Assembly (NCBI GenBank): GCA_963791455.1 | Contig: CAWBSM010000002.1 | Coordinates: forward strand, 124,001-188,000 | Direction of reading: 5' to 3' | DNA length: 64,000 nt | From: Bog-473 sp963791455 | Lineage (GTDB): Bacteria; Actinomycetota; Acidimicrobiia; Acidimicrobiales; RAAP-2 | Shown here: positions 26,053 to 34,936 of the stretch, piece by piece | Layout of the letters: every line of letters starts with the position of its first letter | How positions within the stretch are numbered: the first letter of the stretch is position 1 | Notes under the pieces: generated by a model | Told to the model about the DNA's origin: nothing | Database searches by the model: none | The model's input: the letters and a program-made list of their open reading frames with translations, nothing else | Position numbers and translations under genes: made by a program

Positions 26053-26960
26053 GAGGTCCCGGTGACGAAGGACACGACCACCTCGGCCAGCTCTTCCCCG
26101 CAGTCCTCCTGGAGGAAGTGCCCGCCCCCGACGATCGTGGTGTGGGGCTGCCCTTTGGCACCGGGGATCTTCTCCTTCAGGGCGCGGTCGGAGCCCTTCG
26201 TGATGGGATCGCCGTCGCTGAAAGCGCACAGGAACGGGCGCCCGAAGCCGGACAGGCCCACCCAGGCGGCCACGTTGGCATCGTGAGCGGGGTCGTCGGG
26301 TCGGGAGGGCACGAGCATCGGGAACTGCCGTGCCCCCGCCTTGTAGGACTCGTCCGGGAAGGGGGCGTCGTAGGCGGCTTCCACGTCGGGGGCCAAGGGT
26401 TTGGCACAGCCGCCGCGGATGATCCCGCCCGTCGGGAAGACCTCAACCTCTTGGGAGAAGCGCTGCCAGGCGAAGAAGGCCTCACCGGGGTCGGTGTCGC
26501 CGGTGGGTAGGAAGGTGTTGGCCGCCACGACACGGGCGAAGCGGTCGGGATGCTCACCGACCAGGCGCAGGCCGATGAGCCCACCCCAGTCCTGTCCAAC
26601 CAGCGTGACATCGCGCAGATCCAACTGGCCGAAAAGGAGCTCGCACATCCACTCGACGTGACGGGCGAACGTGTAGTCGGAGCGCTCGGCCGGTTTGTCC
26701 GAGCGCCCGAAACCGACCAGGTCCGGCGCCACGGCCTGCAGTCCGGCCGCCGTCAGGATCGGGACCATCTTGCGGTAGAGGTACGACCATGAGGGCTCGC
26801 CGTGCATCAGAAGCACGACGGGCGCCGCGCGGTCGCCCTCCCGCAGGTAGTGAACCCGCAGAGTGCCGCCCTCGGTGTCGGCGATCTCGGCGTAGGACGG
26901 AGCAAAGTCGTAACCGGGCAGGCCGACGAACCTTTCGTCGGGGGTGCGCAGCGTCTTCAT
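26049..26960 (-). CDS. Haloalkane dehalogenase, DhlA-like (HLD-I)
   Basis: 303 residues from the ATG at 26960; an upstream in-frame start at 27020 would run into the promoter region. Alpha/beta hydrolase with oxyanion motif LLMHGEPSWSYLYRKM (Glu-Pro-Ser-Trp), nucleophile Asp124 in VGQDWGG followed by the halide-binding Trp125 (same numbers as DhlA), and catalytic His in GGGHFLQED. The reaction is hydrolytic cleavage of carbon-halogen bonds to give an alcohol, without cofactor. It is coupled to the BVMO and transcribed divergently from a P450 at 27099. Close relatives include epoxide hydrolases, but the DW motif and length favour dehalogenase. Confidence 0.88.
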   Translation of the reverse strand: MKTLRTPDERFVGLPGYDFAPSYAEIADTEGGTLRVHYLREGDRAAPVVLLMHGEPSWSYLYRKMVPILTAAGLQAVAPDLVGFGRSDKPAERSDYTFARHVEWMCELLFGQLDLRDVTLVGQDWGGLIGLRLVGEHPDRFARVVAANTFLPTGDTDPGEAFFAWQRFSQEVEVFPTGGIIRGGCAKPLAPDVEAAYDAPFPDESYKAGARQFPMLVPSRPDDPAHDANVAAWVGLSGFGRPFLCAFSDGDPITKGSDRALKEKIPGAKGQPHTTIVGGGHFLQEDCGEELAEVVVSFVTGTS

Positions 26961-27098
26961 GCAGCGGGAGCCTACGCCGTTGTTCTCCGGGTCGCCCCAA
27001 GCGCCCGAGGTCCGGCGCACCCGCAGGTGCGATCCGTAGCCGCGACCCGTATCCTGACGTCAACGTCACCCACCGCAACCGTGGGAGGAACCCGCGCT

Positions 27099-28325
27099 AT
27101 GGCCACGTCCGACGCCCAGGAATACGACCCGTTCACCGCTTTCGACGACGTCGTCGCGGGGACAACCCGCGACCCCTACCCGGATCTCGTGCGCAAACGC
27201 CGGGAGACGCCGGTCTGCAAGGGCCTCACCATGTCGCCCGATGCTCTCCCCGAGGGTTTCGACGTCGAGCCCGGATGGATCGCTTACCGCTACGACGACT
27301 GCTCGCGGATCTTGCGGGACGCCAAGACCTTCACCTCGACCGGCTATGACGTCACCATCGGCATGGTGATGGGCCACATGATCCTCGGCATGGATGACCC
27401 AGAGCACAGGAACCACCGCAACCTGGTGGCTCATGCCTTCCGCGAGAAGGCGCTCGCCCGGTGGGAGCCCGAGTTCATCGGCCCGATCATCGACGAGCTG
27501 ATCGATCGCTTCGCGGCCGACGGCCAAGCGGACCTGGTCCGTCAGCTCACGTTCGAGTTCCCGGTGCGGGTCATCGCCCGCCTCCTCGGGCTCCCCGAGG
27601 AGGACTTCGGCCAGTTCCAGCGTTGGTCGGTGGAGCTCATCGGGCTGGTGGCGGACATCGACCGGGGCCTGGCCGCCTCGGAGTCCCTGCGGGAGTACTT
27701 CACCGGCGTCGTGGCAGAGCGACGCGCCCGGCCGGCCGAGGACGTGATCAGCGACCTGGTCTCGGCCGAGGTCGACGGCGGGAAGCTGTCCGACGAGGCC
27801 ATCTACTCGTTCCTTCGTCTCCTGCTCCCGGCGGGGGCCGAGACCACCTACCGCTCGTCGGGCAACCTCCTTTACCTGCTGCTCACCCACCCCGATCAGC
27901 TGGATGCGGTGCGGGCCGACCGAGACCTGCTACCCCAGGCGATAGAGGAAGGCCTGCGCTTCGAGCCACCTCTGCTCACCATTAACCGAACCACCACCCG
28001 CGAGGTGGAGATCGCAGGCGTGACGATCGAGCCCGGGGAGAGCATTACGCCGCACATCGGCTCGGCCAATCACGATGAGACGCGCTGGGAAAACCCGGAG
28101 ACGTTCGACATCTCCCGCCCGGCCATCCCGCACATCGCGTTCGCCCACGGCCCACACATGTGCCTGGGCATGCATCTCGCCCGTCTCGAGACGCGGGTGC
28201 TGCTCAACCGCGTGCTCGACCGCCTGCCCGGTTTGGCCCTCGACCCCGGCGAAAACGATCCGCACATTCAAGGTGACGTCTTCCGCTCCCCCACCTCGCT
28301 GCCGGTGTCGTTCCGGGCTGCGTGA
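27099..28325 (+). CDS. Cytochrome P450
   Basis: 408 residues. ATG 27099 with GGGAGGAA ending 9 nt upstream. I-helix LLPAGAETTYRSS, ExxR in IEEGLRFEPPLL, heme loop FAHGPHMCLGMHLAR with Cys355. The N-terminus is soluble (bacterial class I), so redox partners are needed; none is adjacent. It faces away from the dehalogenase-BVMO pair across about 140 bp, which suggests shared control and a hydroxylation step for the same substrate class. Substrate unknown. Confidence 0.92.
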   Translation: MATSDAQEYDPFTAFDDVVAGTTRDPYPDLVRKRRETPVCKGLTMSPDALPEGFDVEPGWIAYRYDDCSRILRDAKTFTSTGYDVTIGMVMGHMILGMDDPEHRNHRNLVAHAFREKALARWEPEFIGPIIDELIDRFAADGQADLVRQLTFEFPVRVIARLLGLPEEDFGQFQRWSVELIGLVADIDRGLAASESLREYFTGVVAERRARPAEDVISDLVSAEVDGGKLSDEAIYSFLRLLLPAGAETTYRSSGNLLYLLLTHPDQLDAVRADRDLLPQAIEEGLRFEPPLLTINRTTTREVEIAGVTIEPGESITPHIGSANHDETRWENPETFDISRPAIPHIAFAHGPHMCLGMHLARLETRVLLNRVLDRLPGLALDPGENDPHIQGDVFRSPTSLPVSFRAA

Positions 28326-28411
28326 CGTAGCCCACGGACGGATCCCTTCGACCAGACCGACGGGAAACGAATCGGCTCACCGACCGGAGGCCCCGCTCCC
28401 GACCCCGTGGC

Positions 28412-29062
28412 TCAGTCGATCTGACGCTCCTCGACCTCCGTGCCGCGCCCGATGAGGATGCTGCTCACCAGGGACGGAGGGAAGAGTCCGTGCGAGACGA
28501 CACCCGGCAGGGCGTCGAGCATCTCGGACAACTCCCCTGGGTCGGCGATGTCGCCGTGGTAGTCCGCCAGGATGCCGGCGTCGGGCGTGGGGGGCGCAGG
28601 CCGTCGCGTCGCGCTCGGCAGCGCGTGCAACGTGGCAGCCAGCCCGAAGGCCAAGAGCTCAAGCGGGACGGGCGGATGAAGTCGTTCCACCGGCTTGTCG
28701 GAGGACACGATGACGACGAACCGGTCGGCGGCGGCGGCCACGATGCGCTCGCGGGTATGGGCGCCTCCCCCGCCCTTGACCAGCCAGCCGACCGGGTCGA
28801 CCTGGTCGGCTCCGTCGATGGCCAGGTCGAGACGGTCGATGTCTGTGAACGGACGTACGTCGAGGCCGTGGGCGACGGCCAGCTCCATCGTGGCGGGCGA
28901 GCTCGCGACGCAGGTGATGACCAACCGCCGTCGGGCAAGCACCGGCAGCAACTCGGCGACCGTCGTGCCGGTGCCCAGGCCGACGAGCATGCCGTCCTCG
29001 ACCAAGGCCGTCGCGGCCAACGCGGCCGCTCGCTTCTCGGCGACGATGTCGGGCCCCGTCAC
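28412..29062 (-). CDS. rpiA: Ribose-5-phosphate isomerase A
   Basis: 216 residues from the GTG at 29062. RpiA interconverts ribose 5-phosphate and ribulose 5-phosphate in the pentose phosphate pathway. Signatures present: VGLGTGTTVAEL (phosphate loop), DLAIDGADQVD, WLVKGGGGAHTRERI with the catalytic region, and SSDKPVERLH. The C-terminus is slightly divergent but complete. No clear ribosome binding site is seen; it follows the acyl-CoA dehydrogenase by 13 bp and is probably co-transcribed, an unusual pairing of central metabolism with catabolism. Confidence 0.9.
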   Translation of the reverse strand: MTGPDIVAEKRAAALAATALVEDGMLVGLGTGTTVAELLPVLARRRLVITCVASSPATMELAVAHGLDVRPFTDIDRLDLAIDGADQVDPVGWLVKGGGGAHTRERIVAAAADRFVVIVSSDKPVERLHPPVPLELLAFGLAATLHALPSATRRPAPPTPDAGILADYHGDIADPGELSEMLDALPGVVSHGLFPPSLVSSILIGRGTEVEERQID

Positions 29063-29075
29063 GGCGAAAACGCGC

Positions 29076-30266
29076 TCAGCTGCGCGGGACGTCCTTCCAG
29101 GCCAGTTCCTTGTCGGTGCGGACGTCCCCGGGGAGTCCCAGCACGCGCTCTCCGAGGATGTTGCGCATGACCTCGGAGGTGCCTCCCTCAATGGAGTTGG
29201 CCCGCACCCTCAGGAAGAGCTTGTGCACATCGGGTGAGCTCATGCCGACCTCGCTCGGCCGGACCATCGGATAGCCGGCGGGGAAGAGCATCGCCTCGTT
29301 GCCCAAGAGGTCCATGCACAGGTCATAGACCTTCTTGTTCTCCTCGGCGAACGCGAGCTTGGCCACCGAACCCTCCGGCCCGGGTGTGCCCGCTTTGCGG
29401 GTTTGCGCGGCACGGGCGTTGGTCATGGAGAACGCCTCGCTGCGGATGTAGGCCGCGACGACCCTGTCGCGCAATGCCAGGGCGTGCGGGGAGTTGTCAC
29501 CCATCCAGCGCTCTTTCCAGATCCTGATCGCCTCCGCGATCGGACCGCCGCCGCGCCGGGTGACCGCCCCCCCGATGGACACGCGCTCGTTCATGAGCGT
29601 CGTCACCGCCACGCGCCATCCATCGCCCTCTCCGCCGATTCGGGCGCTGTCGAGCATGCGCACGTCGGTGAAGAAGACCTCGTTGAACTCGGCCTCACCG
29701 GTGATCTGGAAGAGCGGCCGCACCTCGACTCCGGGTGCCCTCATGTCGACCAGGAAGGCCGTCATCCCCTTGTGCTTGGGTACGTCGGGGTTGGTGCGCG
29801 CGACGATCAGGCCAAAGGAGGAGATGTGCGCCAAGGTCGTCCACACCTTCTGTCCGTTGAGCACCCACTCGTCGCCATCGCGCTCGGCGCGGGTTGACAG
29901 TCCAGCGACGTCGGAGCCGGCACCGGGCTCGCTGAAGAGCTGGCACCAGATCTCTTCGTTCGTGAAGAGTGGTCGCAAGTAGCGCTTCTTCTGCTCGGGC
30001 GTCCCGTGGGTGACGATGGTCGGTGCGCACATGCCGTAGCCGATCGGATTTCTCACCCCAGCCACGGGAGCACCACCCGCGTGGAGGCGCGACTGCGCCT
30101 GCTGCTGATCCTTGGGGGTCAGTCCGAGGCCGCCGCAGTCGGAGGGGAAATGAACCCAGGCCAGCCCGCGATCGAACTGTTCCCCCAGGAACTCCTGCGG
30201 CGGCGTGGTCGCGGGCGGAAAGTCGGCCAGCAGGCCGTCCACCAGTTCGTCGACGTTCGCGCTCAT
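29076..30266 (-). CDS. Acyl-CoA dehydrogenase (FadE-like)
   Basis: 396 residues. FAD flavoprotein catalysing alpha,beta-dehydrogenation of acyl-CoA, by family. Motifs: YGMCAPTIVTHGTPEQKKRYLRP, CQLFSEPGAGSDVAGL (flavin/substrate), WVLNGQKVWTT, FNEVFFTDVRM and the C-terminal NSIEGGTSEVMRNILGERVLGLP. The sequence is complete, unlike the broken relative at 22.8-23.9 kb. Mycobacterial homologues act in cholesterol side-chain and fatty acid breakdown as hetero-oligomers; the partner is not visible here. Confidence 0.9.
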   Translation of the reverse strand: MSANVDELVDGLLADFPPATTPPQEFLGEQFDRGLAWVHFPSDCGGLGLTPKDQQQAQSRLHAGGAPVAGVRNPIGYGMCAPTIVTHGTPEQKKRYLRPLFTNEEIWCQLFSEPGAGSDVAGLSTRAERDGDEWVLNGQKVWTTLAHISSFGLIVARTNPDVPKHKGMTAFLVDMRAPGVEVRPLFQITGEAEFNEVFFTDVRMLDSARIGGEGDGWRVAVTTLMNERVSIGGAVTRRGGGPIAEAIRIWKERWMGDNSPHALALRDRVVAAYIRSEAFSMTNARAAQTRKAGTPGPEGSVAKLAFAEENKKVYDLCMDLLGNEAMLFPAGYPMVRPSEVGMSSPDVHKLFLRVRANSIEGGTSEVMRNILGERVLGLPGDVRTDKELAWKDVPRS

Positions 30267-30373
30267 GCCCGCACCCTATAGCGTGCTCCCGTGCGGGCTC
30301 CTGCCCATCCCCGACTGATCGCCCTCCCGGGCCCTGGACGCAGCCGGGTCGGGAAGGACGGGCTGGCGCCGGC

Positions 30374-31294
30374 GTGACGGAACTCGTCAACCTGCCCGAC
30401 GGCAGGGTGCTGGCCTACGAGGAATACGGGGACCCCACGGGGTTCCCCGTGCTGAGCTTCCACGGTGGTCTGAGCTCCCGCCTCGACGCCGCGCCGGCCC
30501 ACGAGGCCGCCGTGGACAAACATGTTCGTCTCGTCTCTCCCGACCGGCCCGGCATGGGGCTGTCGACCTATCAGGAGGGCCGCCGCCTGATCGACTGGCC
30601 CGCTGACGTCGAACGGCTCGCCGAGGTGCTCGGCATCGGGCGGTTCGCCGTGATGGGCTGGTCGGCCGGCGGTCCTTACGCTGCCGTCTGCGCCGCCAAG
30701 ATGGGCGATCGAGTCAGAGCGGCGGCGCTGCTCTCGAGCTCGGTGCCACTCGACCTCTACGGGACGACCCGAGGGCTCAGCGCGGGCGACCGCACCCTCT
30801 TGCTCCTGACGAGGCGTGCGCCGGTCCTGGCCGCCACCCTCATGAAGTGGTTGGCCTCCGCCGTCATGAAGGTGAGCGTCGTCAACGCCAGCAACGCTCG
30901 GCTGCTCCGCGCCGCCATGCGGTCGTTCCCACCCGCCGACCGGACCATCCTCACCGAGTGGGGGCCTCCCGACCTCGCTCTCTCCTTCGTCCGCGAGGCA
31001 ATGCGCCAGGGTACGGAGGGCTGCCTGCAGGATTACCGGATCTTCGGCGACCCATGGGGCTTCGCGCTCGAAGAGATCAGCGTTCCCGTCCAGATCTGGG
31101 AGGGCTCACAAGACAAAACCGGACCACCGGGCTACCGCGCCTTCCTGCAGCGGCACATCGCGCACGCCACTGTCACGGTGGTCCCTGGCGAGGGACACCT
31201 CTCACTCCTTCCCCACCAGGCGCCGGCCATCCTCGCCGCACTGATCGGGGGTGACCACGACGCCGATTCGACGGCGCGGTGGGACGTCGGGTAG
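30374..31294 (+). CDS. Alpha/beta hydrolase
   Basis: 306 residues from the GTG at 30374. Oxyanion region FPVLSFHGGLSSRLD, nucleophile elbow MGWSAGGPYA (Ser in GWSAG), catalytic acid in VQIWEGSQDKTG and His in VPGEGHLSLL. A cap of about 70 helical residues follows the nucleophile. Esterase- or lactonase-like activity is likely; substrate unknown. Divergent from the acyl-CoA dehydrogenase with about 107 bp between. Confidence 0.83.
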   Translation: MTELVNLPDGRVLAYEEYGDPTGFPVLSFHGGLSSRLDAAPAHEAAVDKHVRLVSPDRPGMGLSTYQEGRRLIDWPADVERLAEVLGIGRFAVMGWSAGGPYAAVCAAKMGDRVRAAALLSSSVPLDLYGTTRGLSAGDRTLLLLTRRAPVLAATLMKWLASAVMKVSVVNASNARLLRAAMRSFPPADRTILTEWGPPDLALSFVREAMRQGTEGCLQDYRIFGDPWGFALEEISVPVQIWEGSQDKTGPPGYRAFLQRHIAHATVTVVPGEGHLSLLPHQAPAILAALIGGDHDADSTARWDVG

Positions 31295-31329
31295 GCCGGC
31301 GACGACGATCGCGTCGACCTCCACAACGG

Positions 31330-32142
31330 CTACAGCTGGCCCCAGTTCGTCACCTTCACCGGCGCCACGATCGGCGTTCCGACGTCGAGCTGGATCTCAT
31401 AGTGGTTCCCGAGGGGGAGACTCCGTGGGTCGCCCGTGTAAAGGCCCGCGTGTTTGCCGGGGGACGTGAAGAACACCGTGACCGGCCCCGTGGCCGGCCC
31501 GACCTGGGTGGTGCTCAGCGGGATGCCCCACTCGTCGAAGAACTGACCCAGGGTGAAGGACTGCGACGTGCTCGGCGACTCGATGTGGATGATCCCGTCG
31601 TAGGCGTGAACGTGGAGCCAGTAGAAGCAGCTGCCGGTCTCGACGAAGGGACCGGCCGAGGTCTCGACGGCCTGGAAGCCAGGGATGCCGATGCCGTAGG
31701 GGATGACCCGGGCCTTGCCATTCACAAAGATCGTGAGATGGGTGTGGACGTGGACGACCGTCTGCTCACCGGCCTGACACTGCACGTCGTCGATCGTTTG
31801 TCCGGTCGAGGCGTTCACCAGCGTGGCCAGCTTCGGGCCTGATGGGACGCCGACGGTCTCGGGCCCGGGCGTCGTGGCCGGCGGTTGCACCCAGGTGGAG
31901 GACATTGAGGCCGGAATGGGCTGCACCGGGACGTGAGGGTTCTCGAATTGGGGCGGCACTCCGCCAGAGCCGCCGGTGACCTGGGTGACGACGACGATGA
32001 TGAGCGCGAGCACCACTACCGCGCCGCCCACGCGCACACCGATACGCAGGCGCTTCTGGCGTAGCTCGGCGGCGCGCTTCTCCGCCGCACGGCGCTGATT
32101 GTCCGCCCGGCGTTGCGCCTTCGACTTGCTTCCACTCGTCAT
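31330..32142 (-). CDS. Membrane-anchored His-motif extracellular protein, uncharacterised
   Basis: 270 residues. A highly basic N-terminus (SKSKAQRRADNQRRAAEKRAAELRQ, a likely coiled helix, read over residues 5-30), one membrane helix near 33-53 (VRVGGAVVVLALIIVVVTQV), then an extracytoplasmic domain. That domain has TVVHVHTHLTIFVNGKARVIPYGIG, CFYWLHVHAYDGIIHIESP and FTLGQFFDEWG. The HVHTH and LHVHAYDG clusters look metal-binding, possibly copper or zinc, but no metal has been shown. I know of similar hypothetical proteins in actinobacteria but no function. Its ATG overlaps the upstream stop. Confidence 0.7.
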   Translation of the reverse strand: MTSGSKSKAQRRADNQRRAAEKRAAELRQKRLRIGVRVGGAVVVLALIIVVVTQVTGGSGGVPPQFENPHVPVQPIPASMSSTWVQPPATTPGPETVGVPSGPKLATLVNASTGQTIDDVQCQAGEQTVVHVHTHLTIFVNGKARVIPYGIGIPGFQAVETSAGPFVETGSCFYWLHVHAYDGIIHIESPSTSQSFTLGQFFDEWGIPLSTTQVGPATGPVTVFFTSPGKHAGLYTGDPRSLPLGNHYEIQLDVGTPIVAPVKVTNWGQL

Positions 32143-32786
32143 TGAGGCGTCAGCGTAGCGAACCAGTCCCAGCGAAAGGCATCAACACGCTCCAGGGGGC
32201 CCGCCCACTCGACGGACGCCCCTCCATCCTCGATGGAAGGCCCGATCGCTGTGGAGGTCTGCCAGAGATCCCCGTCGACGAAGGCGACAGAGATCGATCG
32301 GCCCTGTGAGTCGTCGGCGAACTCCCAGACTCCGGCAACCCCCGGCAGGGTCACGAAGAAGGCCCCGTCCGCCGGCGGACCGACGACCACGTAGACGCCG
32401 CAGGAGGGGCGAAAGGGCACGGCCTCGGCGGAGACAGCGACGCGGGGTGCGGCCCAGCGGTGGACCACCTCGAACGGACCCGACAGAAGCGCGCGTCGCG
32501 CGGCGAAGAAGCGGTCCTCGGCCCGCAACCGCTCGGCCAAGGCGAAGAACTCGGGTAGGACGTCTTCGTCACGTATCAAGTACAGCGTCATGTAGTGGAA
32601 GCGTTCGAGAAGCGAGCCCGTCGCAACCTCGGCGGCCCGACAGCGCGGGGAACGGACCCAACGCTGACCGAAGGTGATGCCCTCGACGGTGAATTGCTCG
32701 GGCAAGTGATCCAGCTGGTGCCACGCGTTGTAGGCTTCGTGGGCCGCAGGATCGGTGACCTCGGTGAAAGAGAAGAAACCCAGCAT
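32139..32786 (-). CDS. EthD-like dimeric-barrel protein, uncharacterised
   Basis: 215 residues from the ATG at 32786; an in-frame start at 32840 is possible. It begins MLGFFSFTEVTDPAAHEAYNAWHQLDHLPEQ, a typical dimeric alpha/beta-barrel first half with the YNxWHxxDH pattern of EthD-type proteins. A second half starts near SCGVYVVVGPP. Enzymatic role unknown. The 4-bp overlap (ATGA at 32139-32142) with the His-motif membrane protein implies a shared job. Confidence 0.65.
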   Translation of the reverse strand: MLGFFSFTEVTDPAAHEAYNAWHQLDHLPEQFTVEGITFGQRWVRSPRCRAAEVATGSLLERFHYMTLYLIRDEDVLPEFFALAERLRAEDRFFAARRALLSGPFEVVHRWAAPRVAVSAEAVPFRPSCGVYVVVGPPADGAFFVTLPGVAGVWEFADDSQGRSISVAFVDGDLWQTSTAIGPSIEDGGASVEWAGPLERVDAFRWDWFATLTPQ

Positions 32787-32830
32787 CTGATGAGGGTAGC
32801 CGTAGGCCGGAGCGCAAGACTCAACGGCCG

Positions 32831-33437
32831 ATGCCAGCAACGATGGCCCCGCTGGCCGATTGCGCGTGCTCGACCTCGAGCCACCGGCGGAGACCCGATG
32901 CGCCGTGGCCCGGGCTCTTCGCAGCGATCAAGGCGGGCAAGCGCAGCGTCCGGCTCATCTCAAGGATGAGCGCGGCGCGGGGGCGGGCGCTGGCCCTGGC
33001 CGAGCAGGCGGATGTGCTGGTCGAGGGGTTTCCGTCCGGGCGCAATGACACGGCTCGGGATGGACGACGCCGCCGTCAGGCCCCGAAACCCCAGCATCGT
33101 GTATTGCTCCATTTCCGGCGACGGCCATGGGCGAGCGGCTCGACACGAGGTCATGACGTGAACTACCAGGCGTGGGCCGGGGCGCTGACTCCCGAGGGTG
33201 GCTCGGCCACCGTGCCGCCGCTGCCGGCGTCCCGGTGGCCCCGGTTCTCGACCGGGTCGAGATGTTGGCGAGCCGCCCTTCCCCGCCTTCCCCATCCGGC
33301 TGCCCCTCGCCGACACGACGCGGGAGGTCCCGGCGCTCGATCAGCACCGCGGCGAGGGATTCGACGCCCGCCCTGACCCGTACGCAGCGCACAACGCCGC
33401 AGCTGTTACCTTGCGGGGCTACCCCTCGACGCTATGA
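32831..33437 (+). pseudogene. Decayed CaiB/BaiF-type CoA-transferase or alpha-methylacyl-CoA racemase
   Basis: Fragments of a class III CoA-transferase can be read across all three frames. In order: PAGRLRVLDLE (usual start of the family), FAAIKAGKRSVRL, LKDERG, RALALAEQADVLVEGF, RLGMDDAAVRPRNPSIVYCSISGDG, GHDVNYQAWAGALTPEGG, then a jump to GVPVAPVLDRVEM and FPAFPIRLPLADTTREVPALDQHRGE near the C-terminus. Most of the middle (about 150 residues) is gone, and at least five frame changes are needed. This is clear decay, not a sequencing slip. The last frame ends in TGA overlapping the next start codon. Confidence 0.8.
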
Positions 33438-33922
33438 CCCAGATCGCCGACCTCCTCCGTGCCAACCGCGGCTACGCGGTCGCGCGCGCCAACGTGGCCG
33501 ATCCGCGTCCGGGCCGCCACCTGGCGATCATCACGTGCATGGACGCTCGCATCGACGTATTTGCCGTACTCGGGATCCACCTCGGCGAGGCCCACGTGAT
33601 TCGCAACGCCGGTGGCCGCGTCACCGATGACGTGCTCCGGAGCCTCGCGCTCTCCAGTGGCGTCCTCGGCGTGGACACCGCGGTCGTGATGCAGCACACC
33701 CAATGCGGTCTCGAGGGGGTGAACGACGCCGAGTTGCGCGCCCGCACGCAGGCCGACCTGAAATTCTTCGCTATCGATGACCACGCCGCCGCGCTGCGCG
33801 AGGACGTCGAGCTGTTGGCCCGGACGCCGTACCTGTCACGACTGCGGATGATCGCTGGCGTCATCTACGACGTCGACAGCGGAGAGATCGAGGAAGTCGT
33901 CCACTGGGAGCGACCGGGCTGA
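33434..33922 (+). CDS. Beta-class carbonic anhydrase (Rv1284-like)
   Basis: 162 residues. Zinc ligands Cys35, His88 and Cys91, with the Asp37-Arg39 dyad (TCMDARID and QHTQCGL). Short beta-CAs of this type hydrate CO2 and occur widely in actinobacteria (Rv1284 group). RNAGGRVTDDVLRSLALSSGVLG is the conserved central helix. The ATG overlaps the stop of the decayed CoA-transferase frame, so it may be read from that transcript. Confidence 0.9.
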   Translation: MTQIADLLRANRGYAVARANVADPRPGRHLAIITCMDARIDVFAVLGIHLGEAHVIRNAGGRVTDDVLRSLALSSGVLGVDTAVVMQHTQCGLEGVNDAELRARTQADLKFFAIDDHAAALREDVELLARTPYLSRLRMIAGVIYDVDSGEIEEVVHWERPG

Positions 33923-33935
33923 GATTGGTGCATCG

Positions 33936-34919
33936 GTGAAGGTAGCCATCCTCGATGACTGGTTCGACACACTGCGGTCGCTCCCTTGCTTCGAGTCGCT
34001 GGCCGTCCACGACGTCTCTGTCTTCACCGACCACGTGCAGGACACCGAGACGCTGGCGCATCGGCTGGCCGACACCGAGGCACTCGTGCTGATTCGCGAG
34101 CGAACGGAGATCCGTGCTCCGCTGCTCGAACGCCTGCCGCGGCTTCGCCTCATCAGCCAGCGCAGCGTCTATCCCCACATCGACGTGGACGCGTGCACGT
34201 CGCTCGGCATCGTCGTCAGCTCCAACCTGCACGCGGGCACGCCCTCGTACGCCGCCGCGGAGCTCACCTGGGCGCTCGTGCTGGCCGCCATGCGCCAATT
34301 GCCCGAGCAAGTTCGCTCGCTCCGCGCCGGGCACTGGCAGACCGGGGTGGGACGGTCGCTCCGGGGCAAGACCCTAGGTGTCTACGGCTACGGGCGCATC
34401 GGCAGGGTCGTCGCGGGCTACGGTCGCGCCTTCGGCATGGATGTCGTGGCGTGGTCGCGGCCCGAGTCGCTCGAGCGGGCCCGGGCTGACGGCGTGACGC
34501 CGGCACGGGGCAGAACCGACCTGTTTTCGGGCTCTGACGTCGTCTCCTTGCACCTACGTCTGGTGCCTGCCACCAGGGGGGTCGTCACCGCGGCTGACCT
34601 GGCGTCCATGCGACCCGACGCGTTGTTGGTGAACACCAGCCGGGCGGGGCTGATCCAGCCGGGCGCCCTGGTGGCGGGGTTGCGAGCAGGCCGGCCGGGC
34701 ATGGCGGCGCTCGACGTCTACGAGACCGAACCCCTGACGGACCCCACCCATCCCCTGTTGAGCATGGACAACGTGGTCTGCACGCCCCACATCGGTTATG
34801 TGACCAAGGAGGAGTGGGATGTACAGTTCAGCGACATCTTCGACCAGATCATCGCCTATGCGGACGGCACCCCGATCAACGTCGTGAACCCCGACGTGTT
34901 GGCGAACGCCCGGAGCTGA
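33936..34919 (+). CDS. D-isomer-specific 2-hydroxyacid dehydrogenase
   Basis: 327 residues, GTG start 13 bp after the carbonic anhydrase. NAD(P)-dependent reductase or oxidase of 2-hydroxyacids. Rossmann loop GVYGYGRIGRVVAGYG, catalytic Arg in LVNTSRAGLI, Glu in VYETEPL and His in CTPHIGYVTKE are all present. SerA-like and glyoxylate or phosphite-type relatives share these motifs, so the acid is not identified. SRPESL after the second strand could favour NAD or NADP; I cannot decide. Confidence 0.87.
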   Translation: MKVAILDDWFDTLRSLPCFESLAVHDVSVFTDHVQDTETLAHRLADTEALVLIRERTEIRAPLLERLPRLRLISQRSVYPHIDVDACTSLGIVVSSNLHAGTPSYAAAELTWALVLAAMRQLPEQVRSLRAGHWQTGVGRSLRGKTLGVYGYGRIGRVVAGYGRAFGMDVVAWSRPESLERARADGVTPARGRTDLFSGSDVVSLHLRLVPATRGVVTAADLASMRPDALLVNTSRAGLIQPGALVAGLRAGRPGMAALDVYETEPLTDPTHPLLSMDNVVCTPHIGYVTKEEWDVQFSDIFDQIIAYADGTPINVVNPDVLANARS

Positions 34920-34936
34920 ACCCTAAGGAGCCCCCG

